Notes under the pieces: model-generated
Told to the model about the DNA's origin: nothing
Database searches by the model: none
Seen by the model: only the letters and a program-made list of their open reading frames with translations
Position numbers and translations under genes: made by a program
Origin: Anticarsia gemmatalis
Lineage: Eukaryota > Arthropoda > Insecta > Lepidoptera > Erebidae
Length of the DNA: 64,000 nt
NCBI RefSeq assembly: GCF_050436995.1
Contig: NC_134747.1
Span: forward strand, 6,765,501 to 6,829,500
Direction of reading: 5' to 3'
Shown here: positions 23,501-37,200 of the stretch, in pieces
Numbering within the stretch: position 1 is the stretch's first letter
Layout: each line of letters opens with the position of its first letter

Positions 23501-24734
23501 TAACTACTCTGTCTTAATATAAATGATTATGAGTTCATCTTCATATACACAAATGCTGGACTAACCAAATCATCTTGATGATGTGATAAAGTTAATGTGA
23601 TCACCAACGAAGGTAACCGTGATGCTGATGCTGCTTTGGCTCTCACAGAAGCTGCCAGGTGAGGACAGGCAGCACAAAGAGTGGCAAGTGTCTTAGCTCT
23701 AATTCCACCTTCTTCACTCCTATCAGCATTCATCACTAGAGACTCAGCCACTGAAAAAAAAATCCAAACAAATCTGCACTGTCTGTACGTCAAGGTACTG
23801 TCGAATATCGAAAGTTTGACATTTAGAATGTAATGCTAAAATAGGTCCTACGACACCCATCAGTGGTTGATTAGATTTTCAACAAAATTTATCAATGACA
23901 AGCCGGTTGTCGGTATTTGATAGTAGTAGAGAATTGAGCTACTGATCATTTTAACTGACTTACTTCTACAATAACGAAATACATACCTTCTTGTAGTGTG
24001 TCAGGCATATTAGCAACCACCCATGATATTATGATGGGACCTTTATTGACATGAAGTAATACTTCAACAATATCACATATGTTCAGTAAGTTGGGTAATT
24101 CAGCCAGACTTATACAAATAACATCAGTAACCTCCTCTAGATAAACATCATTGTCAAATAGTTCTGATGGTTTTATAGTATATTCTGGGTTGCTGTGCTT
24201 GTTTTGGTTATATTCTACTAGCTGAGCCTGCATCTGTAGTAGTTCAGATAACACAAGACGAACACGCCGTGGTGAGTCAGACTGTTCAAAGTCATTTGTT
24301 ATTCCATTGGAGACACTTTGAATGAGGAAAGTTTCTGTGCATTGTGATCCACTCTTTTGCCTGTAATAGGATAAAATTTGGCAGTTATATATGTCAGACT
24401 TCGACAAATTTTAATAACAGCTTATAAGATTGTTATTTTCCTACCTCATTTGTTGCTCCTTTTTAAGATCAGTTTCCAAAGTGTTAAATTCGATAGATAA
24501 CAGTGATACGATAAAATTGACCAGGTCTATACCGGAGAGTATGATGAGAACATCCTTCTTAGCTTCAGCACAGTACTTGGTGACATCTAGTGGAGATATC
24601 AGTGCCATACGTACGAGACATGGTATTATAGGTCTTATTTCGTCCGGTGAGCATTTCATAAGCGTAGCAATATCTAAATCTTTAATAGCTTTAAAGATGT
24701 GAGGTTGTATCGGTTTCATAAACGTTGCATCCAT
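20562..24734 (-). CDS. IntS2: Integrator complex subunit 2
   Basis: IntS2 is a nuclear helical-repeat scaffold subunit of Integrator, which cleaves snRNA and promoter-proximal RNA polymerase II transcripts. The minus-strand exons are 24734-24445, 24360-23987, 23750-23566, 23451-23103, 23027-22955, 22749-22566 and 22481-20562. All phases match, giving 1124 aa against about 1200 in vertebrates. Landmarks in order: PCLVRMALISPLD, SDSPRRVRLVLSELL, PAGVRFVSLSLCMIL, VKEEAYFES, GVTASFGEMLLLIAIHFHSG, IFTEQVVTAHAVKVPVT, AFSKHKVPIKNWIYRQ, LRLLATHFPQLSLVDDW, REELKNALVAAQESAALQIL and LVHFQGYPRELLPVTVQGIP. The start at 24734 (MDATFMKPIQ) is preferred over an in-frame Met 20 codons upstream because it fits the family's short N-terminus. 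It converges with APC5 across the transposon. Confidence 0.95.
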
Positions 24735-27189
24735 GATTGATGACTTTTTTATGCACAGTTGTAGAAAACAACAACTAACGATGGTCTTGACCAAAATAGA
24801 TTTACATCTTTCATTTAAACGAAAGTATAGTAATTTGCTAGTGTAGCTTTTTTAGTGTAATTAATAATGAAGTAGTTAAGTTTGTTAGCTTGATGCCTTG
24901 ATGCAGATCTCAGATGACATGCAAGCAATTGACAAATAATATTGACAACTGACAGATTGACATAACAGACCTGTCGATTTGACAGATCTATCATCGGTCC
25001 TAAAACCAAAAGAACAGTATTTTGCTTTGTCTCCGGAAAATATACACAAAAGTTCTTTACATAAAAAAAAGTATTAGAGAGTATAATTATCTCCAAAATT
25101 ACTGTACAAAAGCATCAGGAGCAGGTATAATTAATTTGTAATAAAATTTCATATAGAGCTTTTTTTGCGTTACAATGTATTTGACTAACAAACTAGCTCA
25201 ATAATTCTACGTTTTCTCAGATTTTGGGCGTTAAGTAGGCACTGAGTACTACTAGCCTTACTATGTTTTCCCATCTTTCTTGTCAACTGATGTGCCCATG
25301 GCGCTTAAGTGCTAATGCAAAAAACAAGTAACCTGAGGCGCTTTATTATGCACATATTATATACCTACAGTTTACGGTAGCAGTTACCTACCAGCGATGT
25401 GCCAGTCCTAGAGAGTTTAACTGTTATCAGAGTATACCAACTAGGACACCTCCGCCTTGTGGCAAAGGCGTATACTTACCATTTTTTTTTTAAACTTACC
25501 TTTTTTTTGACCTAACAATCTGTATTCTTGTGAACCCATCGCATGAGTATTAGATACTCTAACTAAGCAGCCTTGCCTATAACACATAAATAGTTTTCAT
25601 AATAAGAATCAAAGTCCCGTCTGTTATGTTATTATAAGTTATTCTTTACTAATTTCCCAAACGTTAATCTGCCACAAACTCGGAGCCCGGTCGAAGCTCC
25701 ATGCTCGATATTTTTCTTGTTATATTTAACAGTCATTACCTTATTTGAGCCAAAAACTTTCGTAATTTACTTTATTTATCTATAAATTGGTGAAAACTGT
25801 AGCAAAATCCGCCCAGTAGTTTTGTAGTCCCACGAGCGATGCTCTTAGTAGATAGGTAGGTAGGTATAAAAACCATTTAACAACGAAGTACATTTTTAGC
25901 AAAGTCTATCGCTAAAAATGTACAAAATTACGCATTCACAAGGTAACTGCGCTGCCTCGCGTGAACCTTCGTAATTTTATAGCTATATTGCCGAGACTGT
26001 TGTGGACTGTTGGGAGCTAGACAAGTATTATGTTAGTTTCACACTAACGAAGCCCCAACGGGATTCTCAAGCTTTCTCGTTGTTGTCCACAAATATAAGA
26101 CGCTTAATAGATAACTACCTACCTACGTCATTTCAAGCTAACAAATTCAGACCCGCTGAAATCATAACAAAATTGTTACATGTTATTACTCACTTAAAAA
26201 ATTGTCGTTACATCGTAGAATATTAAGATTATATACCTAAGTATTTAGGATACGTAGGTAATTAGGTAGGTATAGTTCGGTACATGAATACCAAAAGACT
26301 TGAGTTTAAATCCTAAATTTATTACCAATAAATACTAAATATTATGATATTAGGGATTATAAATGCGAAATTGATTTTGAAGGAGTAAGGAGATAGATCC
26401 CAGGGTCATACATTATTTTTTTTTAACTTATACGAATGGAGCCGCATGAGTCAGCCAGCAAATACGAGACGACCATAATGATCTAAAATCAAGTTAAATT
26501 CGGCTCCCGTTTGTTGGAACGTATTTCATAAAACTAATTAGTAGTGGTTCTATATACTCTTGCATCTATCTACGTGCTTCCCGGGCTGTACTCTATTAGC
26601 CGGCCAAATTTTATCCAATTCAAGTTAGCCGTTTTCTTGTGGAGGAAGTTTATTATAAAATAGCATGGGCTGTTTTTTTTAATTAACAGAAGATTACTCA
26701 GAATCAGCATAATAAGATCAAAATAATTACCAGCTGATACCTAATAATTATTTTTTTATTAATAACTTAAGTAGGATTAATTACTACTAAGGCCAGTGCC
26801 TATATTTACATCGCGACGGTCGTTAGATTATGATAATAATTCGTGGGACATTTTAATAACGACTTTAACTAATCATGAATAAGAAGCCAAAATATTAACT
26901 TTTAGATTATCTATGGCTAAATGTACCTAATTAAATTAACAAAAAAGTCAGTAGGAAAAGTACCTCACTTCCTACTAGTATAATGGTAGCCTTTGGGCTT
27001 TGTTAAAATGGGGCCAAGACTAATAAACTGAGATTACTCAGTAAAATCATTTTTCGACACACGTAATAACAGTCCTGAAAATACACGTTTATGCATGAAA
27101 ATCTTCAATAATTCCGCAAAATTTGGGTATTCGTTAGAAAGGAATAATAAAACAGCCACTGAAATGTTAACAAAATACACAGTGTGGAA
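24735..27189. other. Intergenic, repeat-bearing, no gene seen
   Basis: This region contains the INTS2 promoter at its left end. No convincing ORF is present. At 25888-25900 and 25911-25923 a 13-bp inverted repeat (GTACATTTTTAGC) forms a tight hairpin, directly followed by AAAATTACG at 25925-25933 and its complement at 25970-25978; together these look like a tiny foldback repeat. Around 25780-25830 the segment with GTAGCAAAATCCGCCCAGTAG resembles a widespread lepidopteran repeat tail. Confidence 0.45.
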
Positions 27190-27195
27190 TCAATG

Positions 27196-27366
27196 TGTAG
27201 TGAAACGGGCTGGCGCGGCCGGGTGTCGTGGGGCGGCTCGGGCGGCGCGGCGGGCGGCGGCGCGGTGGGCGGCGGCCGCTGCTGGCGCGGCAGTCGCACG
27301 CGGGCACGTGCGCGCACCGCCTTCGCGCCGCCCGAGCCGCCCGCACTACCACCCGCGCCCTGTGAA
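27196..27366. promoter_or_regulatory. Isolated GC/CpG-rich island
   Basis: About 170 bases of extreme GC content sit in AT-rich surroundings, with dense CpG and GGCGGC runs. All three plus frames and two minus frames stay open across part of it simply because GC-rich DNA lacks stops. No frame looks like a known protein; the translations are Gly/Ala/Pro/Arg runs. The best explanation is a promoter-associated non-coding first exon, plausibly of the cyclase gene whose first coding exon is 4 kb downstream. An exon of an unknown gene remains possible. Confidence 0.4.
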
Positions 27367-27399
27367 ACCGTCACGCTCAATATTTCGGGACTATTTCAC

Positions 27400-30300
27400 T
27401 TCAATCAGTAATATTCCGCATAAAACGTTCAAGTTCTTGTTTACAACATTACGGTATTACGCACGGATTTCTAATATCGACGATCTCCTTTCATGGTTTA
27501 AATATTTATGGGTCAATAGTAAGACTTACTGAGATTGCTTACATCATCGGCACTGTAATTTAGGCGGGAAATATATAAGTATATATCATATTAATAAATG
27601 AAGTAGCTCGTAATCGTTATCGTAAATCGACGATGAAAAAATTATGGAATGTTGTTTTTCATGATATTGTGGTTTTACAGTATACTGGGTCAAGTACTTG
27701 ACGAATATTATATTAACACTAAGATTTGCCCTAGTATCATTGTGCTACAATTTATTGTAAACGTTGCTATATATTTGCCTTTGTTTGCTGACTTTTGCAG
27801 ATAAAATGTCTCTATATGAATTATTGTGGTCTTCTAAATGTGAGCAAGAATATAGATAGTACTTGGTCTCGGTATGTCACTATCATTAACATGTAATTAG
27901 CTTAATTATCTAATAAGGTACTTAGTCGATATACATATAGTATGTCATCGTTACACCTCATTAACCCCTAATTGAAAATGAGTTCAGAATATGGTCAATA
28001 TTAGAGTGATACTTACATAGTACCTAGTAGTAAGTTTAATTACCTACCCTGATTGGTTCGATACTTATCTACCTACTTAATAAAATTCATCTTTCAATAG
28101 GTTTTACAAATAAGTGACAAATTAACTAAATACGTACTTCAGAAGTAGGTAGTAGAGCTAATATTACAGTAAAAAAACGTAGTCTAAAGTGGTTTTTACA
28201 TTAAGTACCTATTCCAATGCTGCCCTAAATGATCGTAGAATATGCTTGACTTTTCTACGCGAACGTACCCACTCAGTGCGTGGGTTTTTAGTAGCTGGAA
28301 TTATTTAAGACCATGGTAATTCAGATTGCGAAGGTTTCCAAAGAGAGCAAAGTGCCTCTTAGTAGTTTATTGACAGCTGACTATTGAGATAAAGTGATGT
28401 GTAATGTGCGCGGAAATCGCTCAAGTGCGTATGCCACTAAGCGGCCATTCATTCAGCTGACTGCACTTTACGTTGCTTGACTTTAATATTCAGCTGTGTG
28501 TTCTGTTGAGAGACATCTCAACTTGGAGCCTGCAATAAATTTATAAGTTGGTCTATTTCTAAATTAGGTATTTACTTGTATTCGGCATATGCTTCTGCTT
28601 TGAACGAGGGTTAAAAATTAAATTCATTGTTGGGTATTGCGAACGTACATTTTTACCTTTGTTTGTATTTTTATTTATTCCTTAGGTAGATGACACAGGA
28701 CTTAGGAAATTCGCAAATAATACTACTTTAGAACCGTATTTTCTAATAGATACAGATAGATAGATACATGATACCTTGAACCATTCACTACCCACATCCA
28801 CCATCGTACTATTTCGCGTAAACTACGAGTAGGTATGTGATTAATATGTCAGATTATATTTAAAAATACAATTCTCATCAAATATTTCTACCTATCTCAA
28901 TCAAGTAATATCTACATGAACAAATAGATAATAAAAAAAATATTTTCAACCGTCGGGTCGTGTAAGCAAAAGTCAGATACATTTACTTATATTTTTATAC
29001 ATTAGATTATCCCTGTTCTATAAAGGTAAGTGGGTTATCTTTTGGTACAAACGGAAATCCGTATTTCAGAAACGGTTATCAGAAAAAATGCCATTGTTTG
29101 CAAAATAAGCGAGGGTCTGTGTAACTTTATATTTCAGTAACTGTGTGATTTAATGTAGACATTATTACATGTTCCTCATGCCGCTACGGGTAATGATAAC
29201 ATCATCCTAATAATATTTATACTAGTCTTTAGGTTGGTATTTAGAAAGGGGTAGAAGGGGATAACCCTTGTTTGAAATGAGTGAAGGAGCACGTACCCTA
29301 CTGCCATTTTGCATATTTTCATGATTGCTCCTTCAGAGCAATTACGCCTATTATGTATAATATGATTAAGTCATTCGTGGAGGATCGTTTTCATTTAAAT
29401 GTACCAACCTACCTATTGTATAATCTATGTATTTCGAAAATGTATAAGAGTTCTACGACTTTCATTAACAACAGGGCATTTCTGTTTTTTGTAATAATCC
29501 TAAATTAAACTGTGAGTAACTTATTTAAGTACAATGATGTTAAATTAATGCACGTTTAAATTTTTGTACATATATGTAACGCGTGTCTAACTGCCACGTA
29601 AATGTTTGGCAATGAGCAGTAGGTATAAGTGAAACAAATAACTTGTGACTTAAGTTTCACGGTCACATTACTTATCCATCGTAACGATTGTCAATATTGA
29701 AATTAGTGTGGACAAAACCACGAGTACGTTGTGTATGTCAGTGTACAGTACGTCTTTAGACGGCCCAGTTAATGAATGGATATCGGAACAATGTTTCAGC
29801 GTGTAATTTATTCATTACACAGGCGTCCTCGATCAAGCCGTCTTGCTAACGGAAAGTCTCCGCCTGATGATCTCTCTCACGTTTATGAGACATGTAGGTA
29901 TCGTATACATATCGTTAAAGTTTACACTTTTGCATTATGATTATGTCATCATTTCTTCTTCAGATTGCACTTTGTAATCCAAAAACTGGAAATTCCTTTT
30001 TGAAAACCGAGGTAAACCGGTCCAAGGAAAACTCGTTTTCACTTACCAACCCTTTACTATTTGTAACTTCTATTAAGTGCCAACTTACATAATTATTTGG
30101 CAACTTATAATATAAAGTGATGTGGTCGTTATGTTTTTGCATCAAGTCTGGAATGAACCCCCTGTAGGTAGTGTATAGAGAACATAGAGTATTTCTTTAA
30201 AATGTTTTGGCATTTTTATTTCTGGTGTACATAGATTGAGGCTGGTTTCTAACTGCCCCTGACCGTAACAATCAATATCAAAGTTTGTAATAATCATACA

Positions 30301-31190
30301 TGCAGGCGTTGTTGTCATATATTTCTTTATCACTCAGCGCTCAAATCGACGCGTATGAAGTCGTAAATATAAAAAAACAAGTAATGGCTTGCCACAAAGT
30401 GACATATTATTATGTATAACATGCGATTAAAATGTTATAGGATACTTTAACTCCAGCGTTCATCTAAATAAACATTTTTTCTCGATGGACTCATTAAAAC
30501 CGTCGTAAACATATTGCAATCGCCGCGTTTGACGCGATGACATGTTTCATAGATTGATTGATGATTTCATAGATTACTAATAACGGAGTAGATTCAACAA
30601 AATTAACGTCCCTTGTTCAATACCATAAGTACCTTTATGACAGAAACTCAAATGACTTCGTGTGACACGTACATTTTTGCAACAAGTAAAAACAATGAAA
30701 AATTTAAACCAACCTTCCTGCGTTATATATTTAGTGTCTTAATATATTCTAGTGAACGGTCTCCTAAAAAACCTTTTACTTACAAAGTTTACCTATGTAT
30801 ATGCAATACGACAGTTTTATCGCAATAGGCTCGCCTCTTTAATATGAGAACAATAGTTTATGCGGCGGGACTTAGCTAGGCGTGTCACCCCAGCCAGTAC
30901 GTCATATTTAAAACATACCTATAATATAATCTCACTACAAGTTCATCTTGAATGTTTATTTTAATAGCTCATCGTTAAGCCCGGTTGCTTCAGTAGTTCA
31001 TGCTACTTAATCTTTCATCAATATATGTAGGTACATCACTCTGTGTTCACGTAGGTATGTGTACCTTCTTACTAAGTTTAATAGGGGTCACCATTTATAC
31101 ACAATTAGAAATATTAATTGTATAAACAACATTCTATGATTTTCTCAATTATATAATATCATTAAACAATAGTCATTCTCTAACAATTTC
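27400..31190. other. AT-rich, no coding feature recognised
   Basis: There are short frames only, none resembling a protein. If the GC island at 27.2 kb is the first exon of the cyclase, this is its first intron. Scattered TACCTACC and GGTAGGTA short repeats are present but show no array. Confidence 0.4.
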
Positions 31191-31290
31191 AGTTGTTATT
31201 GAAATCCGTGAAAACAATAATGACAATAATGGAGAGCAATGTTAACCAAGTACGGTTTGAATTAAATATTATGAGTGATCACTAAAAGCA

Positions 31291-34200
31291 ATGGAGAAAC
31301 TAATGCAAGCGGTGGGTAACAAATGTGCATGTCGGATATGTATAGTACCGCCATGGGGATTCACAGACATAGGAGAAGAAAAGTTATACTCAGCGTACAC
31401 CCAGCAACAGAGGCAAAAAGCAGTTCCTCATTTGCTCGCAATCGGTATGCTACTGCAAGCGTTCGCCATCGTCGTCCCGGGGGAGCGGGATCTGCTCTTT
31501 GCTTACGTCTCCGTCATGGTGGCGTCGTTTGCAAACCTGACATTGGGCGTAGTCTACACATACGTCCGAGCTGCACGCCCCATCCTGAACCATGTCGCAT
31601 GGCTGGTGTTATGGATTCAGCTGCTAGTGAGCGGATCTCGGCGACTCGGAGACTCCTACAACGAGTTGCTTGGTTGGGCAGTAGTACTGCAGTATTTCAC
31701 CCTAGCTACACTGCCGCTGCATTATTTGTTGTTGATCCTGTATAGCACGTTATCATTTTGTGCTTACCTGCAAGTCCAATATTACAACGCATGTTCGTCT
31801 GAAAGTCGGCTACCCGCAGATTTTTATCTTCAGGTATGACTTAAGAAAATTTTAACGACTTATTTTTTAAAATAATTCAATGAATGAGACGTTTAATAAA
31901 ATCATAAGGAAGTCTAATACAAGCCTAATGCTTTGACAGCAAGTTGCAAACGGAGCTCTACTCCTTGGCGCTACATTGTTGGGTGGAACTGCATACGCAA
32001 TAAATGAAAAACAACAACGCAGCTCATTTCAAGAGACAAAAAGAAGCTTACGTGACAAACTCACGATCGAACAACAAAGTAAAGAGCAGGTAAAATTGAT
32101 CTATCAATGTTTGTGATAGTTTTCGTAATACATAAAACAACTACGTCTCGTTTCTGAATTAAGTATTTATTATTTGTGTATTATATGATGTGTCTGTAAT
32201 AAATAGCAGTACAAATAAAAGTTAGTTCGTTCATTTCGCTACAACTCGAGAATAGTCAGACAGATTTTTCTCATTTTACATTTTAATATTTTTAGAAATC
32301 CAGGAAAAGTAACGATGATAGAATAACTACCTAAATAAATCAATTACACTCGAGCGGCGCTGCGGGAATAAGCTAGTTAAAGATAAAATTATCTTGATAT
32401 ACTGCTTGCTCGTTTCGTGATCAATATAGAAACATTGTTATGCCCCTAATTAAATGAAAATACTTACAGTAAGTTGAACAATTCAATATGAAGATTCCCA
32501 CTTAGCGCTGACGGTATAAGTACACTTTACCTGTGTATTTTGAATGCTAGATGTAATGATCTCACCGAGATATATTTGACGGGGACGACTGACACACCAC
32601 CTGGCTTGAAACGGTGTTGAGATTACACAAGAGCATTCGTGCCTTTTAGCAGCGGTTTACGACACCTACAAATAGAAGTGATCATCGCAATTTTTGGATC
32701 AGCCTTATTGAATATTGTATCGCATTATTTGTAGGAGAGACTGCTGCTGTCAGTACTACCGGAACATGTCGCTGTTCAGATGCGGAAAGATCTCGGACTC
32801 ATTGACACTCAGTTTAAGAAAATATACATGTCTCGCCATGAAAACGTTAGGTATGCCAATATTACACAGTTTATCATAATAGCGTAAGAATAATTGTGAC
32901 AATAACAACTATTAATATACGACTTGTTCATCACAGTATTCTGTATGCCGACATCGTAGGCTTCACGGCTATTTCCTCAACGTATTCAGCGCAAGATCTC
33001 GTTGCAATATTGAATGAGCTATTTGCTCGTTTCGATCGTCTCGCTGAGGTAAAGAAAATTAAATTTATTATAACGTCTACGAGCCTCGTCTACCGTAAAT
33101 TAATATTCGACTCGCGCCTCCTGTAAATTGTTATTTTATTTTTTAGAAATACCAGCAACTTCGCATTAAGATTCTTGGAGATTGTTATTATTGTATCAGC
33201 GGCGCACCTGTAGAACGTCCAGATCATGCTGTTCTCTGTGTGCACATGGGTCTCTCTATGGTCAAAGCTATCAAGTTAGTATTTACATTAGATTGCAATT
33301 AACACTAGTAATTTCTTTTACTACTATATTTTAACAAAATTTAATGTAGTAAGTTTTTATACCGATTAGCATCATTATTTAACAGATACGTACAACAGAC
33401 TACAAACTCGCCCGTGGACATGCGAGTGGGTATCCACACGGGAGCCGTACTCGCGGGTGTACTGGGTCAAAGACAATGGCAATTCGATGTTTATTCGAGG
33501 GATGTCGAACTTGCCAATAAGATGGAAAGCAGTGGGATGGCAGGGTAAGGAAGCTCATAAAGAACTTATTGTGTGTTTTGCTTGAACGACTACATGACAT
33601 GACCTAAATTTACGTGCGAGAGTTTTAATGGACGTTCCGATGAGATGTTTGCAAGAGTCGTTTGTATCGTAACTACCAAGAGTTCCGGTTGTACTAACTA
33701 CTTCATGAAGAGGGCTCGTTTATACGAAGATGTTTTGAAAGATTTATTTATTCATCTTTGTAGCCGTTTCTTTTTATGTATGTACGTTCTATTTATAAGC
33801 ATTTTGTTTACAGACGCGTACATGTTTCTGAAGTAACCCTGAGTTTTCTAAATAACGAGTTTGAGGTGGAACCAGCGCACGGTGAACGCCGTGAAGAAAT
33901 GTTACGACAAGCGGGAATCAAAACATACTTTATATCTCGAGTTCTTAAACCCGTGAGTACTACGTTTGTAATGAGTAAGATAACAAGTTAATGGTAAGAT
34001 ATAAATCCACTGTTTATATCAAAACAATACATTTAATTCAAATTAATATCTCGGTAATATTTTTTTATGTGCGGTCGTATATTTTATCAGTTTAGGTGTG
34101 TTTCTTTTACGTTTCCATTAGTGCCTTGTGTGTGATGGTTATAGTACAAACAAATGTACAGTATCAAGATAAACTATAAAAGTTTACTCGCCTCGATTTA

Positions 34201-37200
34201 GAATGTAACGTTTATACGGTACTGATGACCTAATCAGATGGTATTAAAATAATAACCGTACTTATATATCACTCAAAGACTTAGTATTTATTTCTTTTGT
34301 AAATAGTGAGTTTTCATTTGATCGGTTCTGTAAAGCTCGTTATAATATTGAAGAGTCTGAAAGATAGTAGATACTGAATTTATATCGATATGGAGAGATT
34401 GTTGAACTAAAGTGCTGACAAACAAGAATGCCAGGTCAGCGCATTGGAAGGTATAATGATATACTCGTGGACTTAATAGTGTAGACTGTATTGTATTCGA
34501 TTTATAGAACGAAAATGTGAATATACGAATATCCATACTATCTTAACAGCTAAACAGATAAATATTTTCGTAATACGTTGCAACATATAAAAATGACACC
34601 GTACTACTTTTTCTAATTGATAGCTTTTGTTCTTTAATAAAAAAAGTAACTGAAAAGTGTTTGGTATGAAGAAAATTGGAGCTTGTAGCTTTTAACGTTC
34701 ATTAAATATCCGTTTTCACACCAACGTAATAGTTAACTTTTTGTAAACCGGTACTTTAATTTTGGCTGTTATAGTAGGCGTATCTTCTTTTGCAGAAAGT
34801 AAAAATATTGCTTTCTCTTAGTAAACAAAAAATGCTTCTTGGTAAAAAATGCTCAAATTATATAATTTTACAGTGTATTATTGTGTTGTTGAATATATTT
34901 TTTACGTAACACGTCATGGGACTAGGTTTGATATTTATAGCAATGGCCAATGATATACATATGAAACAAATCAGAGTTACTGGAAAGTTCTAAATAAGCA
35001 ATCAAATGATGCCTTATTGAATAAATACGAACAGCATAATCAAAAGTTATTGAACTCGTAATATGTTTGAACATAACCAAACTTCGGATGAAACAACTTC
35101 TTAACGGCAGCAGTTAAAGTTAGGAAGTTGTCTTAACTAGGCATACTTCAGAGTTAAGACGGGAGAACAACCATACCTACTTATTTCTGTACATTATTAA
35201 TATCTGTAATGGCTCAATAGTGTACTAGAAATTGAATGTTAATACACATTCAATATCACGTTTGTGTGTACTCAGTACGTAGGTATCTATTTTGGAGACT
35301 CAATCAATATTTAATATTGATAAAATATTTGGTTTCAAGTCTTTAAAAAGGTGGGCCAAGGACAAGAGTATACATATTTTACATGCGTATATCTATCTTC
35401 AAGTTAAGACATAGTGTTCCATTTAATTTTAATCATGGATTTGGATAAATTAAACTAAAATGTTAAAAGTACCCCACTTGTACTTGTACCTACCTACCTA
35501 TTTTTAGCTATGAGACTGACCTGCTGGATCACAATATGATAACTAACAAGTGCTGGTTAGCTCTCCCAATGGCACTCCTTATACAGGCAGTCTAATTTTC
35601 GTGAGTCGTGACCCATTTTTGTTATTCTGAAATCTATTATTAATAAAAAGTTTCAAACAAAGTTTTGTAAGTATTCCCCGACCTTTAGACCGACATTTCA
35701 TAGTAATTAACATTAATCAATAATAGAGGAAAATTTTATGAAACCATAATTACTGGACCTTTTTTTTGATAAAAAATATAAAGAAACTCAAAAAAAAATG
35801 GAATATTGACTTTTTAAGTGTAATGTAGAAATGCTTTGTACCTACTATCTAAAATTAGATATAAACTTGTCAGCAACAGATTGTATTTAACAGTTCTCCT
35901 TAAAAAGCTCTCAGTGATTTATGATCACTAACTCGCTGGCTTATTTATAATGGATTTTGTGTTTGGAGGAAAACATAATTTATTACTGTAATGGTCATGT
36001 TGTAATAAGATAATATTTAGTGTGTCCCTGTGTGGTGTAGTGGTCGGGAGGCGAGGAGAAGTGTGCAGCCGAGGGCGAGGCCGCGGAGGGTGGCGACGCC
36101 GCCGACACGCTCTCCGACCTCCGCGACGACGACGAGGACTCGGTGAGTGCACTACTGCGCTTCCCCCCGCCCCGCCCCGAGCCTCCACTCCTCACACCCC
36201 TCGCGCGCCACCAGCCTAAATAAATAGGACACTAGGGCACTAGGCGGCCCGAGCTAGATAGTTCCTAGTTTAGCTGACGTAGGCTAAAATAATCTCACCC
36301 GAATCGATTGTTCATTATTTACATATCGTTCGGACATTTGACTGTTGACGCTGTATACTTGTACGCCAATCATGAGCTCTCATATTGATTTTCCGCTTGT
36401 CAATTACATAGACTTGCTTCGTAAATTATTCGTAGGTTCTGTCGCCACAAGACGAGAGCAAGGACAACGGAGAACAGAAAATACTTAGCATGTTACAAGA
36501 AGAACTCGTCAATAGAGACGATGACAAGTAAGTTCACGGGAGACGATCATTTACTATTTTATGTGAATTATATTCTTATGTAAACATTTGTTGGTTTTTT
36601 TAAGTTGATTAGGATAAATTAAGATGTTTTTACACTTCCTTTTGTGCTGAATAGGTATGTAGGCATAGACATCGAGTCACTTGAAATATAGTAAATATTA
36701 AACTTTTGATTTGTTTGATATGATGATTAAAAAATAGTATTAAATTACTAGCAGAATCGTGTAAACATTAATATAGAAGAATAGCCAAATGACATTGAAA
36801 TCACTTTAAAATAATATTTACGTTGTATGTGCAATTGCATTGCGATTAACAGAAGATGCGACATCTAATACTAGTCCAAATTGTGTTCACGGACTATGCG
36901 GGTGCCGGGCGTGTGTTCACCAGCACTACAATAGACTGGCCAACTTCCGATTGCCATTTAATAGAGATTACGAGATTCTATTTTGCTTTGTGTTCAGTAA
37001 GGCTCGAGTCCTCTTACGATATCCCAGTCGGTAGCATCTGCAGATTAGAAAATAGTAGGTAGAGTTATTCATCTACATATACTTACGAAACTTTTAATAT
37101 TTAAAAGTATATTCCAATAACATATAAATAACCTTTTAGGATATCGGTGCAATGTAGTATGAATGTGCAACTGTTTATCTGTTTGTTTCATTGGCCTAAA

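Noticed and set aside
29281..29508. 75-codon frame in the cyclase upstream region
   Set aside because: AT-driven random frame with no protein-like motif.
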